The notes: a model not told the origin generated them from the letters alone. Shown: positions 5,914 to 13,637, counted from the first letter of the stretch. The stretch is 13,708 nucleotides of DNA from Deltaproteobacteria bacterium (GCA_021780585.1 JAJXYM010000030.1:1-13708); one strand, 5' to 3'. A program made the numbers and translations.

Positions 5914-6933
5914 TTATCTTGCCAATTGCAGCAATTGTTTGCCCCAATTGGCGCCCGTGAACAAGCGGATTAGCGTCGCCGGGCAGTTTTCGAGGCCATA
6001 CGCGAGATCGATTTTGTTCTTGATCTTGCCCTCGGCGTACCATTTCGACAGGTCGGCGAAGGCGTCGGGATAATTCTGGGCGAACTGGAAGACCAGAAAC
6101 CCTTCCATCCGGGCGGCGCGGAAAACCAGGTTGAAATAGTTCTTCGGGCCATCGCCGAAGACGCCTTTTTCCTCGTTATATTGCGATATGGCGCCGCATA
6201 GCACGACCCGCGCGCGATTCGCCAGATGCGCCAGCGCGTGGTCGAGGATCTCCCCGCCGACGTTGTCGAAGTAAACGTCGATCCCGTTCGGACATGCCCG
6301 CGCCAGCGCCGTCCCGACGTTCTCGTGCTTGTAGTCGATCGCCACGTCGAAGCCGGCCTCTTCGGTCAGCCACGCGCACTTTTCCGGCCCGCCCGCGATT
6401 CCCACCACCCGGCATCCCTTGAGCTTCGCGATCATCCCGGCGACCGAGCCGGTCGCGCCCGCCGCGCCCGATACGACGAAGGTCTCACCCGCGCGCGGCT
6501 GGCCGACCGCGAGCGTGCCGAAATAGGCGGTCAGGCCGGTGATGCCGAGCAGGGAGAGCGCGATCAGCGGGTCGGTCTCCGGCGCGAGCTTTTGCATCGC
6601 GAACAGGCCGCCGCCGTCGGTGACCGTGTAGTCCTCCCAGCCGAAGAGGCCCTGCGCGAGGTCGCCCGGCGCGAAGCCCGGCTTTTTCGATTCGACGACT
6701 TCGCCGACCGCCGCCGCCAGCATCGGGCGACCGAGCGGAATCGCCGGAATATAGGTGTCGAAGGACATCCAGCCGCGCTGGGTCGGGTCAAAGGAAAACG
6801 CGAGATTGCGGATCATCACTTCGCCGTCCTTGAGCGGAGGGACGACGGTTTCGTTCCATTTGAAATCGGAGGTTTTGACCATGCCCTGCGGACGTGCGGC
6901 GAGCAGCCACTGGCGGTTTTTCGTTTCGGCCAT
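5914..6933 (-). CDS. NADP-dependent MDR oxidoreductase (zinc-independent, CurA/leukotriene B4 dehydrogenase-like)
   Basis: A 339-residue medium-chain dehydrogenase/reductase of the COG2130 type, which reduces the carbon-carbon double bond of alpha,beta-unsaturated ketones and aldehydes with NADPH. The N-terminal catalytic domain has the family marks 'NRQWLLAARPQGMV' and 'SFDPTQRGWM' (47-56) and no structural or catalytic zinc ligands. The Rossmann domain carries 'VVSGAAGATGSVAG' (153-166), with AAGATG as the nucleotide loop. Then come 'VVGIAGGPEKC' (176-186), where Lys185 lies where NADP-specific members bind phosphate, and 'GIDVYFDNVGG'. 'AISQYN' and 'GFLVFQF' further on are also typical. 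The start ATG 6933 has GGAGA just upstream on the minus strand. Length is normal. It lies alone, downstream of the restriction gene on the same strand but about 80 bases away with its own ribosome binding site. Confidence 0.92.
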   Translation of the reverse strand: MAETKNRQWLLAARPQGMVKTSDFKWNETVVPPLKDGEVMIRNLAFSFDPTQRGWMSFDTYIPAIPLGRPMLAAAVGEVVESKKPGFAPGDLAQGLFGWEDYTVTDGGGLFAMQKLAPETDPLIALSLLGITGLTAYFGTLAVGQPRAGETFVVSGAAGATGSVAGMIAKLKGCRVVGIAGGPEKCAWLTEEAGFDVAIDYKHENVGTALARACPNGIDVYFDNVGGEILDHALAHLANRARVVLCGAISQYNEEKGVFGDGPKNYFNLVFRAARMEGFLVFQFAQNYPDAFADLSKWYAEGKIKNKIDLAYGLENCPATLIRLFTGANWGKQLLQLAR

Positions 6934-6987
6934 CGCGGTCTCTCCTGCGGCGCGGGCGGACTTTGGCGCGCCCCGCCCAGCGTATCA

Positions 6988-7006
6988 CCGCTCTCTCAAC
7001 GAGCGG
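6988..7006 (-). terminator. Possible terminator hairpin after the restriction-modification gene
   Basis: CCGCTC (6988-6993) and GAGCGG (7001-7006) can form a 6-bp stem with a 7-base loop, starting ten bases beyond the restriction gene stop on the minus strand. No T-tract follows, so it is only a weak candidate. Confidence 0.3.
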
Positions 7007-7015
7007 ATAGCCGGG

Positions 7016-10000
7016 CTATGACTGGTCCGCCGCGCGCGGCCAGGGGTAGGTGGAATTAATCACCGCTTCATAATTGGCGTCGAGCTTCGGTTGGAGCAGC
7101 AGGATCGCGGCGATCCGCCGCGCGATTTGGGTAACGCCGCGAACCTCGTCGGGAGTCAACCCGCGCCGGAGAATCTCACGTTCCCTATAACTGAGCCACT
7201 TCTTGATTACCTGATATCCGCCGATTGTATATTCCCAGACCCGCGCCGGAAGATTTTTCCAGTACGCGATATTGTTCAGGTAAACATCGAGAGTACGCTC
7301 GCCCAAAAGGTCAAGGGCTTGCTCAACCGTAAGGCCAAGCGCCGTGACGCCGGCCGCGATCGCCTCGCGTTCCTTGACGCTGTAATCGCGCTCGACGACG
7401 CGCCCTTTGCCGGGCATCACGGCGCCGCCGACGCCGCGATGGCCCCATCGCGCCGTCACGTCGAGGTCGCCCGCGTCGGGATCCAGCCCGCCGCCGCCCT
7501 CGCGCGAGGCGATCGCGATTGCCGCCAACTCGGGGCGGATTTTGCCGGTGGCGACGCCCGGTACGCTCGCATCGACATTCAGCAAGGTTGCTATCTCGCC
7601 CCCGAGCTCGGCCGATGGAACGAGCGTTTCTTTCGATGTCGGCAGCGGAATCCGGGGCCAATCCATCCGAAGCGCGCCAGCGTTTCCGCTGCGATACGAC
7701 GGAGCCTGAAGTACGGATACGCAGTGAAGAAAGAAGTCTTCCGGGCTCGCGTTATGAGATACCAAATACTTCTCGAGGGGCTTGCTAAGGTTCGGCCTCA
7801 CCTTGGGCGGCGCAGCCGACTTCGGGAACAGCGCCGTCGCGGCCACTTCATCCCTGAGGTAAAGCGGGAAAAAATTTGAGAGTCCATTCCCGAAGTTGTC
7901 GGCGAGCACTCTGACCACATAGCCGCGATCGAATCGCTCCATTGGCTGCTTCTGGCGCGCTTCGATCCATAAATTCCCGTCGAATGCGTGAGGAAAATAC
8001 TCGGCGCGCTTTTCATCCAGGAGTTTTGTTGTGGATTCCCAGTAAAGCCAGCGTTCATCAAACGGCCGATAACAATATCGAACAATTTGTTCCGGTCTAA
8101 AGCCGCGCTGGAGCAGGATTCGGCGAGTCTGGCGTGCGTCAAAGCGCGCCGCGTCCGCCATCGCGGCCGGCATAACCGCCTTGATCTCAGCGTCGCTGAC
8201 TTCGGGATCGAAATACCGCTTCATCCGTTCGACCAGCCGCTCCTTGTCGATGTCCACAACTACGTCGTCGCGGCTCGTTTTGACGCCGGGGAATGAGACC
8301 GGGAAAAGCTCCGGAAGAAGCGGCCACGACAGATAGCCGCTCGCGACGGATGACGGCCGGAACGGCAAGCCCAGATCGAGCGGCGGATGCAATTCCTGAT
8401 AATCGGGCGGCGCGGCGCGTTCCGTCTCTTCGAGCAGCTGCGCGCGTTTCGACTTGCCCCACAAATCGCGAAAACGCACGGCGTCGGCGCCGCCCGATTT
8501 CATGCGGCGCACGAGCAGCGAAACCGCGGCGCCGACCTGAATCCCCTCCCGGTTGAAGTCGGTTGAAAAGATGCTGGGATCGGGCTCGCCCTCGGGCGTG
8601 AGCTTGCCGGTCTTGTATTTGTCGCCGTTGAGGCAGTCGATCCATACGCGATCGAACTGCTCCAGGTAACGTTCGCGCATTCCGGTAAACGAAAGGCCGT
8701 CAAGCCACGAATAGTTCGAGATGAAGCAAACGACCCCTCTGCCGGTTTTTTCGACGATCCGCCGCTCGGCCATCCGAAAAAACCGGACGTACAGATCGTT
8801 CAGCCCCTGGCCCTGCGGTTTCGGCGCGCGCTTGGTCGCGCGATAGGCCTGCGACAGATCGCGCTCCTCGGCCACGGCCACGCCGGCAAAGCCGTTGTAG
8901 GGCGGATTGCCGAGGATCACGAGAATTGGCGTCGCCTGCTTGACGCGCTCGGCGGCGTCCCGCTCATGGAGAAGTTCGGGAAACGCAAGCAGCATCTGCG
9001 GCTTGGTTCCGTCGGGCGGCTCCCATCCGGTAAGCGCATTCGTCAGATAGACAGCGGCGCGCTCCTTCCTCGCCTCCGAAAAAGGCGCGCCCAACGATTG
9101 GAGCAGCAGGCTGACCTGCAAGTGAGTCACCACGAACGGCGCCGGAAGAATTTCGAAGCCGAATACGCGTCCCATCGCGGCACGCTTGATTTCCTGAGCG
9201 GTCAGCGCGTCGCCGCCTTTCGCGTTTAGCGTCGCGGCGATCCGATCGAGCGTTTCGATCAGAAATGAGCCGGTGCCGCAGCAGGGATCCAGGATGTAGA
9301 CATTCGGATCGGCCAGCCCGTCGGGCAGGTTCAGTTCCTCGCGCAGGACACGATCGACGCGGGCGACCATGTAGCGCACCACTTCGCGTGGCGTGTACCA
9401 GACGCCAAGCTGCTTGCGCAGTTCGGGATCAAAGGCTTCGAGGAACGGTTCGTAAAAGTACTGAACGGCGTGATGCTCCTGAAAAGAGCTGAAAAACGCC
9501 GGGCGATCAATGCGATTGAGCACGCCGCCGGTCCAGTCGAGAACCTCGGGTAGCTTCAGGTCAGCAAGCTGGGCCGGATTGCTCACTTGATGAAACAGCT
9601 CGGCAAGAACCGGCACGCGCAGATAATAGCCGGCGGTGCGCCAGTCGAAACGCTCCTTGCTGGCGGGAGGATGATCGCGCGTCCACAAGACCCACGCCGA
9701 AAACAATCCGTAAAAGAGCGTTTGAACCAGGGTCGATTGAAAAAAATGATCGCCCTTTTTGTCCTTGAACTCGATTCCGAGCGCCTCTTCGAGCGCGCCC
9801 CGAATCGCCGCGAGAACCGGGGCTTCCCCGCTCTTTTCCACGCGCCGTAGAGCCTCACGCGCATAGGAAGCCAGATACGCCGCGACGTCCTTCGGCGCGG
9901 TCAGCGGCGCCGAATGGAGCATGACCCGCTTGAGGTACTCGGTCAGGCGCTCGCCGTGCTCCTCGGCCATCTTGCGCGGATGGTCCGCGTTCGCCCAAAA

Positions 10001-10453
10001 ATCCCGCTCCGTCGCGGCCAGGCGATACGCTTCCAATTTGACCTGTCTGCCTTCCGCGTCGCGGCCGACCAGCAGGAATTCGCGATAGTTGGTGACGAGC
10101 ACCTGGCCGTAATGGCTCCAGTATTTCGTTACCTGCTTGCCCTCGGCCGTCAGCCATGCGCTATCGGCGACGGGTTTGGCTTCGACGACGCCGCGCGACG
10201 GTTTAACGCCGGGCGGAGGCTCGTCCGACGAACCCTTCCGGAACTCGTCGGGCGTGAACAGGCCGAAATCCGGAATTCCGGCGCCGGTATCCGCCGGATG
10301 CGGGACGCATTTGACCTTGGGCTTGAGCGTCGCGCCGACCGCGTCCAGCAGATCGTGCAAGGCGGAATAATACGAGGTTTCCGGGACGGCGGAGCCGGAG
10401 CGGCGAAGGTCGCGCAGTTCGCGCAGGTACGCTTCAAGTGGGTTCAACGCCAA
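7016..10453 (-). CDS. Single-chain restriction-modification enzyme (Type ISP/IIG-like N6-adenine methyltransferase with PD-(D/E)xK nuclease)
   Basis: A 1145-residue fusion enzyme expected to methylate adenine in its own target site and cut unmodified foreign DNA. The N-terminal region has a PD-(D/E)xK pattern: Pro61-Asp62 in 'GIPDFGLFT', then Glu91-x-Lys93 in 'GVVEAKP', followed by 'QVLVTNYREFLLVG'. A helical linker reaches about residue 345. The gamma-type methyltransferase core begins at 'YTPREVVRYMV' (353-363), with the AdoMet-binding motif 'DPCCGTGSF' (389-397) and the catalytic NPPY at 516-519. Residues about 640-1145 should recognise DNA; 'TLDVYLNNIAYWKNLPARVWEY' and 'GGYQVIKKWLSYRE' are hallmarks of the Type ISP C-terminal domain. 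No DEAD-box helicase is present, unlike LlaBIII-type ISP enzymes. The start is a TTG at 10453 (or TTG 10447); an in-frame stop lies just upstream at 10465-10463 and there is no clear ribosome binding site. It is divergent from the toxin-antitoxin pair. Confidence 0.88.
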   Translation of the reverse strand: MALNPLEAYLRELRDLRRSGSAVPETSYYSALHDLLDAVGATLKPKVKCVPHPADTGAGIPDFGLFTPDEFRKGSSDEPPPGVKPSRGVVEAKPVADSAWLTAEGKQVTKYWSHYGQVLVTNYREFLLVGRDAEGRQVKLEAYRLAATERDFWANADHPRKMAEEHGERLTEYLKRVMLHSAPLTAPKDVAAYLASYAREALRRVEKSGEAPVLAAIRGALEEALGIEFKDKKGDHFFQSTLVQTLFYGLFSAWVLWTRDHPPASKERFDWRTAGYYLRVPVLAELFHQVSNPAQLADLKLPEVLDWTGGVLNRIDRPAFFSSFQEHHAVQYFYEPFLEAFDPELRKQLGVWYTPREVVRYMVARVDRVLREELNLPDGLADPNVYILDPCCGTGSFLIETLDRIAATLNAKGGDALTAQEIKRAAMGRVFGFEILPAPFVVTHLQVSLLLQSLGAPFSEARKERAAVYLTNALTGWEPPDGTKPQMLLAFPELLHERDAAERVKQATPILVILGNPPYNGFAGVAVAEERDLSQAYRATKRAPKPQGQGLNDLYVRFFRMAERRIVEKTGRGVVCFISNYSWLDGLSFTGMRERYLEQFDRVWIDCLNGDKYKTGKLTPEGEPDPSIFSTDFNREGIQVGAAVSLLVRRMKSGGADAVRFRDLWGKSKRAQLLEETERAAPPDYQELHPPLDLGLPFRPSSVASGYLSWPLLPELFPVSFPGVKTSRDDVVVDIDKERLVERMKRYFDPEVSDAEIKAVMPAAMADAARFDARQTRRILLQRGFRPEQIVRYCYRPFDERWLYWESTTKLLDEKRAEYFPHAFDGNLWIEARQKQPMERFDRGYVVRVLADNFGNGLSNFFPLYLRDEVAATALFPKSAAPPKVRPNLSKPLEKYLVSHNASPEDFFLHCVSVLQAPSYRSGNAGALRMDWPRIPLPTSKETLVPSAELGGEIATLLNVDASVPGVATGKIRPELAAIAIASREGGGGLDPDAGDLDVTARWGHRGVGGAVMPGKGRVVERDYSVKEREAIAAGVTALGLTVEQALDLLGERTLDVYLNNIAYWKNLPARVWEYTIGGYQVIKKWLSYREREILRRGLTPDEVRGVTQIARRIAAILLLQPKLDANYEAVINSTYPWPRAADQS

Positions 10454-10456
10454 ATC

Positions 10457-10486
10457 TGTATATCAATTTGGCCGAATACGCGGCAA
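10457..10486 (-). promoter_or_regulatory. Weak promoter candidate for the restriction enzyme gene
   Basis: On the minus strand TTGCCG (10486-10481) and TATACA (10462-10457) are spaced by 18 bases; each matches the sigma-70 consensus at 4 of 6 positions. The -10 lies only three bases before the TTG start, so a transcript from here would be leaderless or would use the TTG at 10447. This fits the lack of a ribosome binding site but remains uncertain. Confidence 0.25.
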
Positions 10487-10563
10487 CTTGACGCTTCGCT
10501 TGCCCGGACAATCCGACTCCATAATCTCTCGCGCCGGCGGCTCCGGGCGGGCACGCGGCAAGG

Positions 10564-10593
10564 TTGCCAGAACCGTCTAGTCTGACTAGACTG
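10564..10593 (+). promoter_or_regulatory. Promoter and palindromic operator of the toxin-antitoxin pair
   Basis: TTGCCA (10564-10569, 5/6 match to -35) and TAGACT (10588-10593, 4/6 match to -10) are 18 bases apart. The perfect palindrome GTCTAGT (10575-10581), CTG, ACTAGAC (10585-10591) lies between and over them, so antitoxin bound there would block RNA polymerase, as Phd/YefM antitoxins are known to do. Transcription would start only a few bases before ATG 10604, and no ribosome binding site is seen, suggesting a leaderless mRNA. Confidence 0.5.
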
Positions 10594-10603
10594 ATCGGTC
10601 AAG

Positions 10604-10852
10604 ATGAAATGGCAGATTCAGGAGGCGAAAGCGCGCTTCAGCGAGCTGGTCGAGCGGACCCTCAAGGAAGGACCGCAGACCGTCACACGACACGGCCGGC
10701 CGGTCGCCGTGATCGTGCCTGCCGCCGAATATGAACGGCTGCGCGGGGGCGGCAGGAGCCTGAAGGCGCTGCTCGCGCGAGCGCCGCTGGCGGGGGTGGA
10801 AATCCGGCGTTCGCGCGAGGCCGCGCGGGTGGTCGAACTCGAATGTACTTGA
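10604..10852 (+). CDS. Type II antitoxin, Phd/YefM family
   Basis: An 82-residue antitoxin. The N-terminus 'WQIQEAKARFSELVERTLKE' (3-22), then 'GPQTVTRHGRPVAVIVPAAEYERL' (23-46), is the classic Phd/YefM DNA-binding fold; the 'RHGRPVAVIVP' turn is diagnostic. The C-terminal part (about 47-82) should wrap and inhibit the partner toxin. It is expected to repress its own promoter through the palindrome at 10575-10591. Its last ten bases overlap the start of the toxin gene (10843), so the two are translationally coupled, which favours antitoxin made first. No ribosome binding site precedes ATG 10604, consistent with a leaderless start. Length is normal for the family. Confidence 0.93.
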   Translation: MKWQIQEAKARFSELVERTLKEGPQTVTRHGRPVAVIVPAAEYERLRGGGRSLKALLARAPLAGVEIRRSREAARVVELECT

Positions 10853-11262
10853 TCGACGCCAACGTCATTTCCGAGGTCGCCAAGGGCCGGCGCTGCGACC
10901 CGCGCGTCGCCGACTGGTATCGGCGCGTCCGCGACGACGAGCTTTTCCTGAGCGCGCTGGTGGTGGGCGAGCTACGCCAGGGGATCGAGCGGCTCCGGCC
11001 GCGCAACCCGCGCCGGGCCGGCGCGCTCGAGCGCTGGCTGGAGGAGCTGCTGAGTTCGTTCGGCGATCGAGTTCTTCCGATTGACGCGAAGGTCGCGCAA
11101 AACTGGGGACGGATGAACGCGCGTCAGACCTTTCCGGTAATCGATTCTTTGCTGGCCGCCACGGCCGAAGCTCACGGTCTCGTTCTGGTGACCCGCAATC
11201 TGAGGGATATCGAGCGCAGCGGCGTGAGATGCCTCAACCCCTTTGAGACCGCCGGCGAATAG
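10843..11262 (+). CDS. vapC: PIN-domain ribonuclease toxin (VapC family)
   Basis: A 139-residue PIN-domain toxin, a magnesium-dependent RNase that cleaves cellular RNA (tRNA or rRNA in studied members) when its antitoxin is lost. The acidic metal-binding residues are all visible: Asp5 in 'MYLIDANVISE', Glu43 in 'SALVVGELRQGI', Asp101 in 'FPVIDSLLAATAEAHGL' and Asp122 in 'LVTRNLRDIE'. This is the FitB-like VapC subgroup commonly paired with Phd/YefM antitoxins, as here. The ATG at 10843 lies inside the end of the antitoxin gene (10-base overlap). All catalytic positions are intact, so the toxin is probably active. The pair is divergent from the restriction enzyme, about 150 bases away, and may help stabilise that locus. 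Confidence 0.94.
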   Translation: MYLIDANVISEVAKGRRCDPRVADWYRRVRDDELFLSALVVGELRQGIERLRPRNPRRAGALERWLEELLSSFGDRVLPIDAKVAQNWGRMNARQTFPVIDSLLAATAEAHGLVLVTRNLRDIERSGVRCLNPFETAGE

Positions 11263-11427
11263 TCACGGGTGGCGGCGAGCGCGCCGCGCGGCGGGCGGCC
11301 GCGAGGCTGGCGTTTTCGGCGCGGCGCGACTATTCGTAGCGGCGAGCCGGCGCACGACCGGCGCAAGCGTCAGGCGGCGCGGCGCGATTCGGCGCCAGCC
11401 GCGGCGTTATCGAGGGGAGGCGTGATC

Positions 11428-12477
11428 ATGAACTTCGGCCTGTTGGTGTCGTTTCGCAATTCCTCGCGCAACGAGCTTTCCTATTCGGAACTATATCGCA
11501 AGCATATCGATTTGGCGGTCGAAGCCGAGGATCTCGGCTTCGACACAATCTGGCTCACCGAGCATCATTTCGTCGATGACGGTTATTCGCCGTCGATGAT
11601 GCCGCTGGCGGCGGCGATCGCGACGCGGACGAAGAAGATCAGGATCGGGACGTTCGTGCTGCTGATGCCGCTGCATCATCCGCTGCACGTGGCGGAGCAG
11701 GCGGCGACGCTCGACGCGATTTCCAACGGGCGCTTCGACCTCGGGGTCGGTCAAGGCTATGTGCCGCGCGAGTTCGAGGGCTTCAATATTCCGCGCGCGG
11801 AGCGGAGCCCGCGGCTGCGCGAGGGAATCGAGATCGTGCGGCGGCTGTTCACCGAGGACAACGTGACCTACGAGGGGCGGCACTACACGGTCCGCAACGC
11901 GACGCTCTATCCGAAGCCGACGCAGCGGCCGCATCCGCCGATTTGGATTGGCGCGCGCACCCGATCGGCGACCGAGCGCGCCGCGCGCAACGGCTATCAT
12001 CTGGCCGGAACCGGATCGCGCCAGGCGGAGTTGTATCGCGACGCGCTGAAGGCGGCGGGGCGCAATCCCGACGACTTCAATATCGCCCAATTGCGCTTCG
12101 GCTACGTCGCGGCGAAGCGCGAGAAGGCGTGGGACGAATGCGAATTCGGACTGCATTACCTGATGACGCGCTACGGCAACTGGATCGCGGAGGCGAACGA
12201 CGTCAAGGGCGACGAGAATTATCGCGCGATTCCGCCGCTGGGAGAATTTCGCCAGCGGGCGGCGCTGGGAGATTTCGATCTGGTGGTGGGCACGCCCGAC
12301 GACGCGATCGCGCATCTGGAGGGTATCACGTCGTTCACGACCCATCTGGCGCTGGGGATGGCGCTGCCGGGAATCGAGCCGAAGAAAATCCGCGCGTCGA
12401 TGAAGCTGTTCGCGGACAAGGTGATGCCGCATTTCCGCAAGAAGCCGCGCGCGGCGCGGAACAAGCCGGCGGCGTAA
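11428..12477 (+). CDS. LLM class flavin-dependent oxidoreductase (luciferase-like monooxygenase)
   Basis: A 349-residue luciferase-like TIM-barrel oxidoreductase. 'AEDLGFDTIWLTEHHFVDDG' (33-52) carries the Glu45-His46-His47 signature typical of the LuxA/alkanal-monooxygenase-like branch. 'KIRIGTFVLLMPLHHPLHVAEQAATLD' (70-96) and 'SNGRFDLGVGQGYVPREFE' (99-117) form the flavin-phosphate region. 'HPPIWIGA' (169-176) and 'VGTPDDAIAHLE' (287-298) are conserved further on. The C-terminal tail (336-349) is basic and likely disordered. The frame is open from 11269, but ATG 11428 is chosen: GGGGAGG at 11414-11420 is well placed and the N-terminus matches the family. It could use FMNH2 or F420; the substrate is unknown. 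It is convergent with the GST at 12561 and separated from the VapC gene by a 165-base GC-rich spacer. Confidence 0.9.
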   Translation: MNFGLLVSFRNSSRNELSYSELYRKHIDLAVEAEDLGFDTIWLTEHHFVDDGYSPSMMPLAAAIATRTKKIRIGTFVLLMPLHHPLHVAEQAATLDAISNGRFDLGVGQGYVPREFEGFNIPRAERSPRLREGIEIVRRLFTEDNVTYEGRHYTVRNATLYPKPTQRPHPPIWIGARTRSATERAARNGYHLAGTGSRQAELYRDALKAAGRNPDDFNIAQLRFGYVAAKREKAWDECEFGLHYLMTRYGNWIAEANDVKGDENYRAIPPLGEFRQRAALGDFDLVVGTPDDAIAHLEGITSFTTHLALGMALPGIEPKKIRASMKLFADKVMPHFRKKPRAARNKPAA

Positions 12478-12483
12478 TCGCGA

Positions 12484-12522
12484 AATAAAAACGGCGCGGC
12501 GTAATCATGACGCCGCGCCGTT
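12484..12522 (-). terminator. Intrinsic terminator of the second GST gene
   Basis: AACGGCGCGGCGT (12490-12502) and ACGCCGCGCCGTT (12510-12522) form a perfect 13-bp stem with a 7-base loop between two convergent genes. Read on the minus strand, the stem is followed by a T-rich run (TTTTTATTT, including the last stem bases), giving a classical intrinsic terminator for the GST. The same hairpin may also stop the plus-strand oxidoreductase transcript. Confidence 0.85.
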
Positions 12523-12560
12523 CACTGGCGACGTTTCGGGCGAATGGCGACGGCGCGGGG

Positions 12561-13211
12561 TCAGCGTCCGCCGCCGAGCATCGCCTTGAGCGCTTCGGCC
12601 ATCTCGGCGAGGCCTTTTTTCACCGACGGCCGTTCCTGAACCTTCGCCCACCATGCCGTGAGCCGTGGCCGGCCTTCGAGGGGAGGCTTCGCGCCGAAGC
12701 CGGGCAACATATTGACGACGAAAAAGATCGTCGGCGCGAGCGCGCAATCCGCCAGCGTGAAGTCGGCGCCGGCCGCATAGCCGCCCTCCGCGAGCATCGC
12801 TTCGAGCTGATCGAGCCGGCCCTGCAACTCCGTGAGCTTTTCGGTGACGACCTTGTCGTCGCGGCTCTTGGGGTTCAGATGGGCGAACAGCGCCCGCAGC
12901 GGCGGGTCGAGATAAAGGTCGTGGAAGCGGGTGAAGAGGCGCACGCGCGCGCGATCCTCGGGACTCGCGGGCAGCAGATGCGGATCGGGGAATTTATCCT
13001 CGAGGTACTCGTTAATCAGTTCGGATTCCGGAATGATCAGGCCATCGGCGTCGAGGCAGGGAATCTTGCCGAGCGGATTGATCGCGCGGTACTCGGGCGA
13101 TTTAAGCCCCGTACCTGGCGGCGGAACGATTGCGACATTCGCGCCCTTCTCATAGATGACGATTCGCGATTTGGTCGCGAAGTTCGAGAGATTCATGTTG
13201 TAGAGCTTCAT
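12561..13211 (-). CDS. Glutathione S-transferase family protein
   Basis: A 216-residue cytosolic GST. The thioredoxin-like domain covers about residues 1-76: 'MNLSNFATKSRIVIYEKG' gives Ser9 or Ser15 as candidates for glutathione activation, cis-Pro51 is in 'GKIPCLDADG', and Glu62-Ser63 in 'IPESELINEYL' bind the gamma-glutamyl group. The helical domain holds the N-capping 'YAAGADFTLADCALAP' (145-160) and ends with 'RPRLTAWWAKVQERPSV' (181-197), both normal for the fold. It differs clearly from the GST at 4003, so it is not a local duplicate. The start ATG 13211 has a G-rich ribosome binding site (GGGGGGAAG) upstream. It faces the luciferase-like gene and ends at a strong terminator. The substrate is unknown. 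Confidence 0.9.
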   Translation of the reverse strand: MKLYNMNLSNFATKSRIVIYEKGANVAIVPPPGTGLKSPEYRAINPLGKIPCLDADGLIIPESELINEYLEDKFPDPHLLPASPEDRARVRLFTRFHDLYLDPPLRALFAHLNPKSRDDKVVTEKLTELQGRLDQLEAMLAEGGYAAGADFTLADCALAPTIFFVVNMLPGFGAKPPLEGRPRLTAWWAKVQERPSVKKGLAEMAEALKAMLGGGR

Positions 13212-13328
13212 CGTGCAAACTTCCCCCCTTGTGGTTTTGGATCACGGCCGCCGGATTCGCCTTATCGCAGGCGCGCGCGGACCTGACCAGTCGCCCGACG
13301 CGCGGCGGCGCGGGCGCGGCGCTCAGCG

Positions 13329-13637
13329 CTAGTCGCCGCCGGCCGCTTCACGTTCGCGTTCCATTTGATCGATATGGTCCGCAACGCGATTGATCTCGCG
13401 GGTCGCGTCGTCTACCACCCGTTGCGCCTGATCGGCCGCCATCCGCGCCTTGAGCGACGCGGCGGTGGCCTGATCGGCCGCCGCCTGCGCCTCGGCGGCG
13501 CGGCGCCGCGCCTGGGCGGCCTGGGCCTGCGCCTGCGCGACTTCCGCCGCCGACGGACCGCATCCCGCGGCGCCCACCGCAGCGGCGAACGCCAACGCGA
13601 ATCCGGTCAGCGCGGGCCCGCCGCGCCCCAGGGTCAC
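13329..13637 (-). CDS. Small alanine-rich lipoprotein with coiled coil
   Basis: A 102-residue protein. Residues 9-25 form a hydrophobic signal sequence ending in a lipobox-like 'GAAGC', so Cys26 is the probable lipidated residue, anchoring the protein in the inner or outer membrane. Residues 28-98 are rich in Ala, Gln, Arg and Glu with heptad-like spacing ('AQAQAQAAQARRRAAEAQAA'), predicting a continuous helix or coiled coil of the kind found in Lpp-like and other small envelope lipoproteins. No peptidoglycan-linking C-terminal Lys is present. The start is GTG 13637, overlapping the stop of the upstream gene by four bases (GTGA), so it is translationally coupled to it. The low-complexity composition makes the exact family uncertain, but the lipoprotein architecture is clear. 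Confidence 0.7.
   Translation of the reverse strand: MTLGRGGPALTGFALAFAAAVGAAGCGPSAAEVAQAQAQAAQARRRAAEAQAAADQATAASLKARMAADQAQRVVDDATREINRVADHIDQMEREREAAGGD

Noticed and set aside
5765..6043. A 92-codon minus-strand frame crossing the AT-rich patch
   Set aside because: It begins inside the oxidoreductase gene in another frame and has no ribosome binding site. Its end 'IPDIDFEIPNI' merely translates the 21-bp-spaced direct repeat, though a short real gene there cannot be fully excluded.
7091..7879. A 262-codon plus-strand frame opposite the restriction gene
   Set aside because: It is antisense to a protein with clear family motifs and has Arg/Ala-rich shadow composition.
11256..11336. Inverted pair CGAATAGTC (11256-11264) and GACTATTCG (11328-11336) after the VapC gene
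   Set aside because: The arms are only 9 bp with a 63-base loop and no flanking duplication or T-tract. It may be chance or a weak 3' structure, so it was not called as an element.
11491..12432. A 313-codon minus-strand frame opposite the luciferase-like gene
   Set aside because: Its composition is typical of a reverse-frame shadow (Arg, His, Gln rich), and the plus-strand gene has the conserved motifs and a ribosome binding site.
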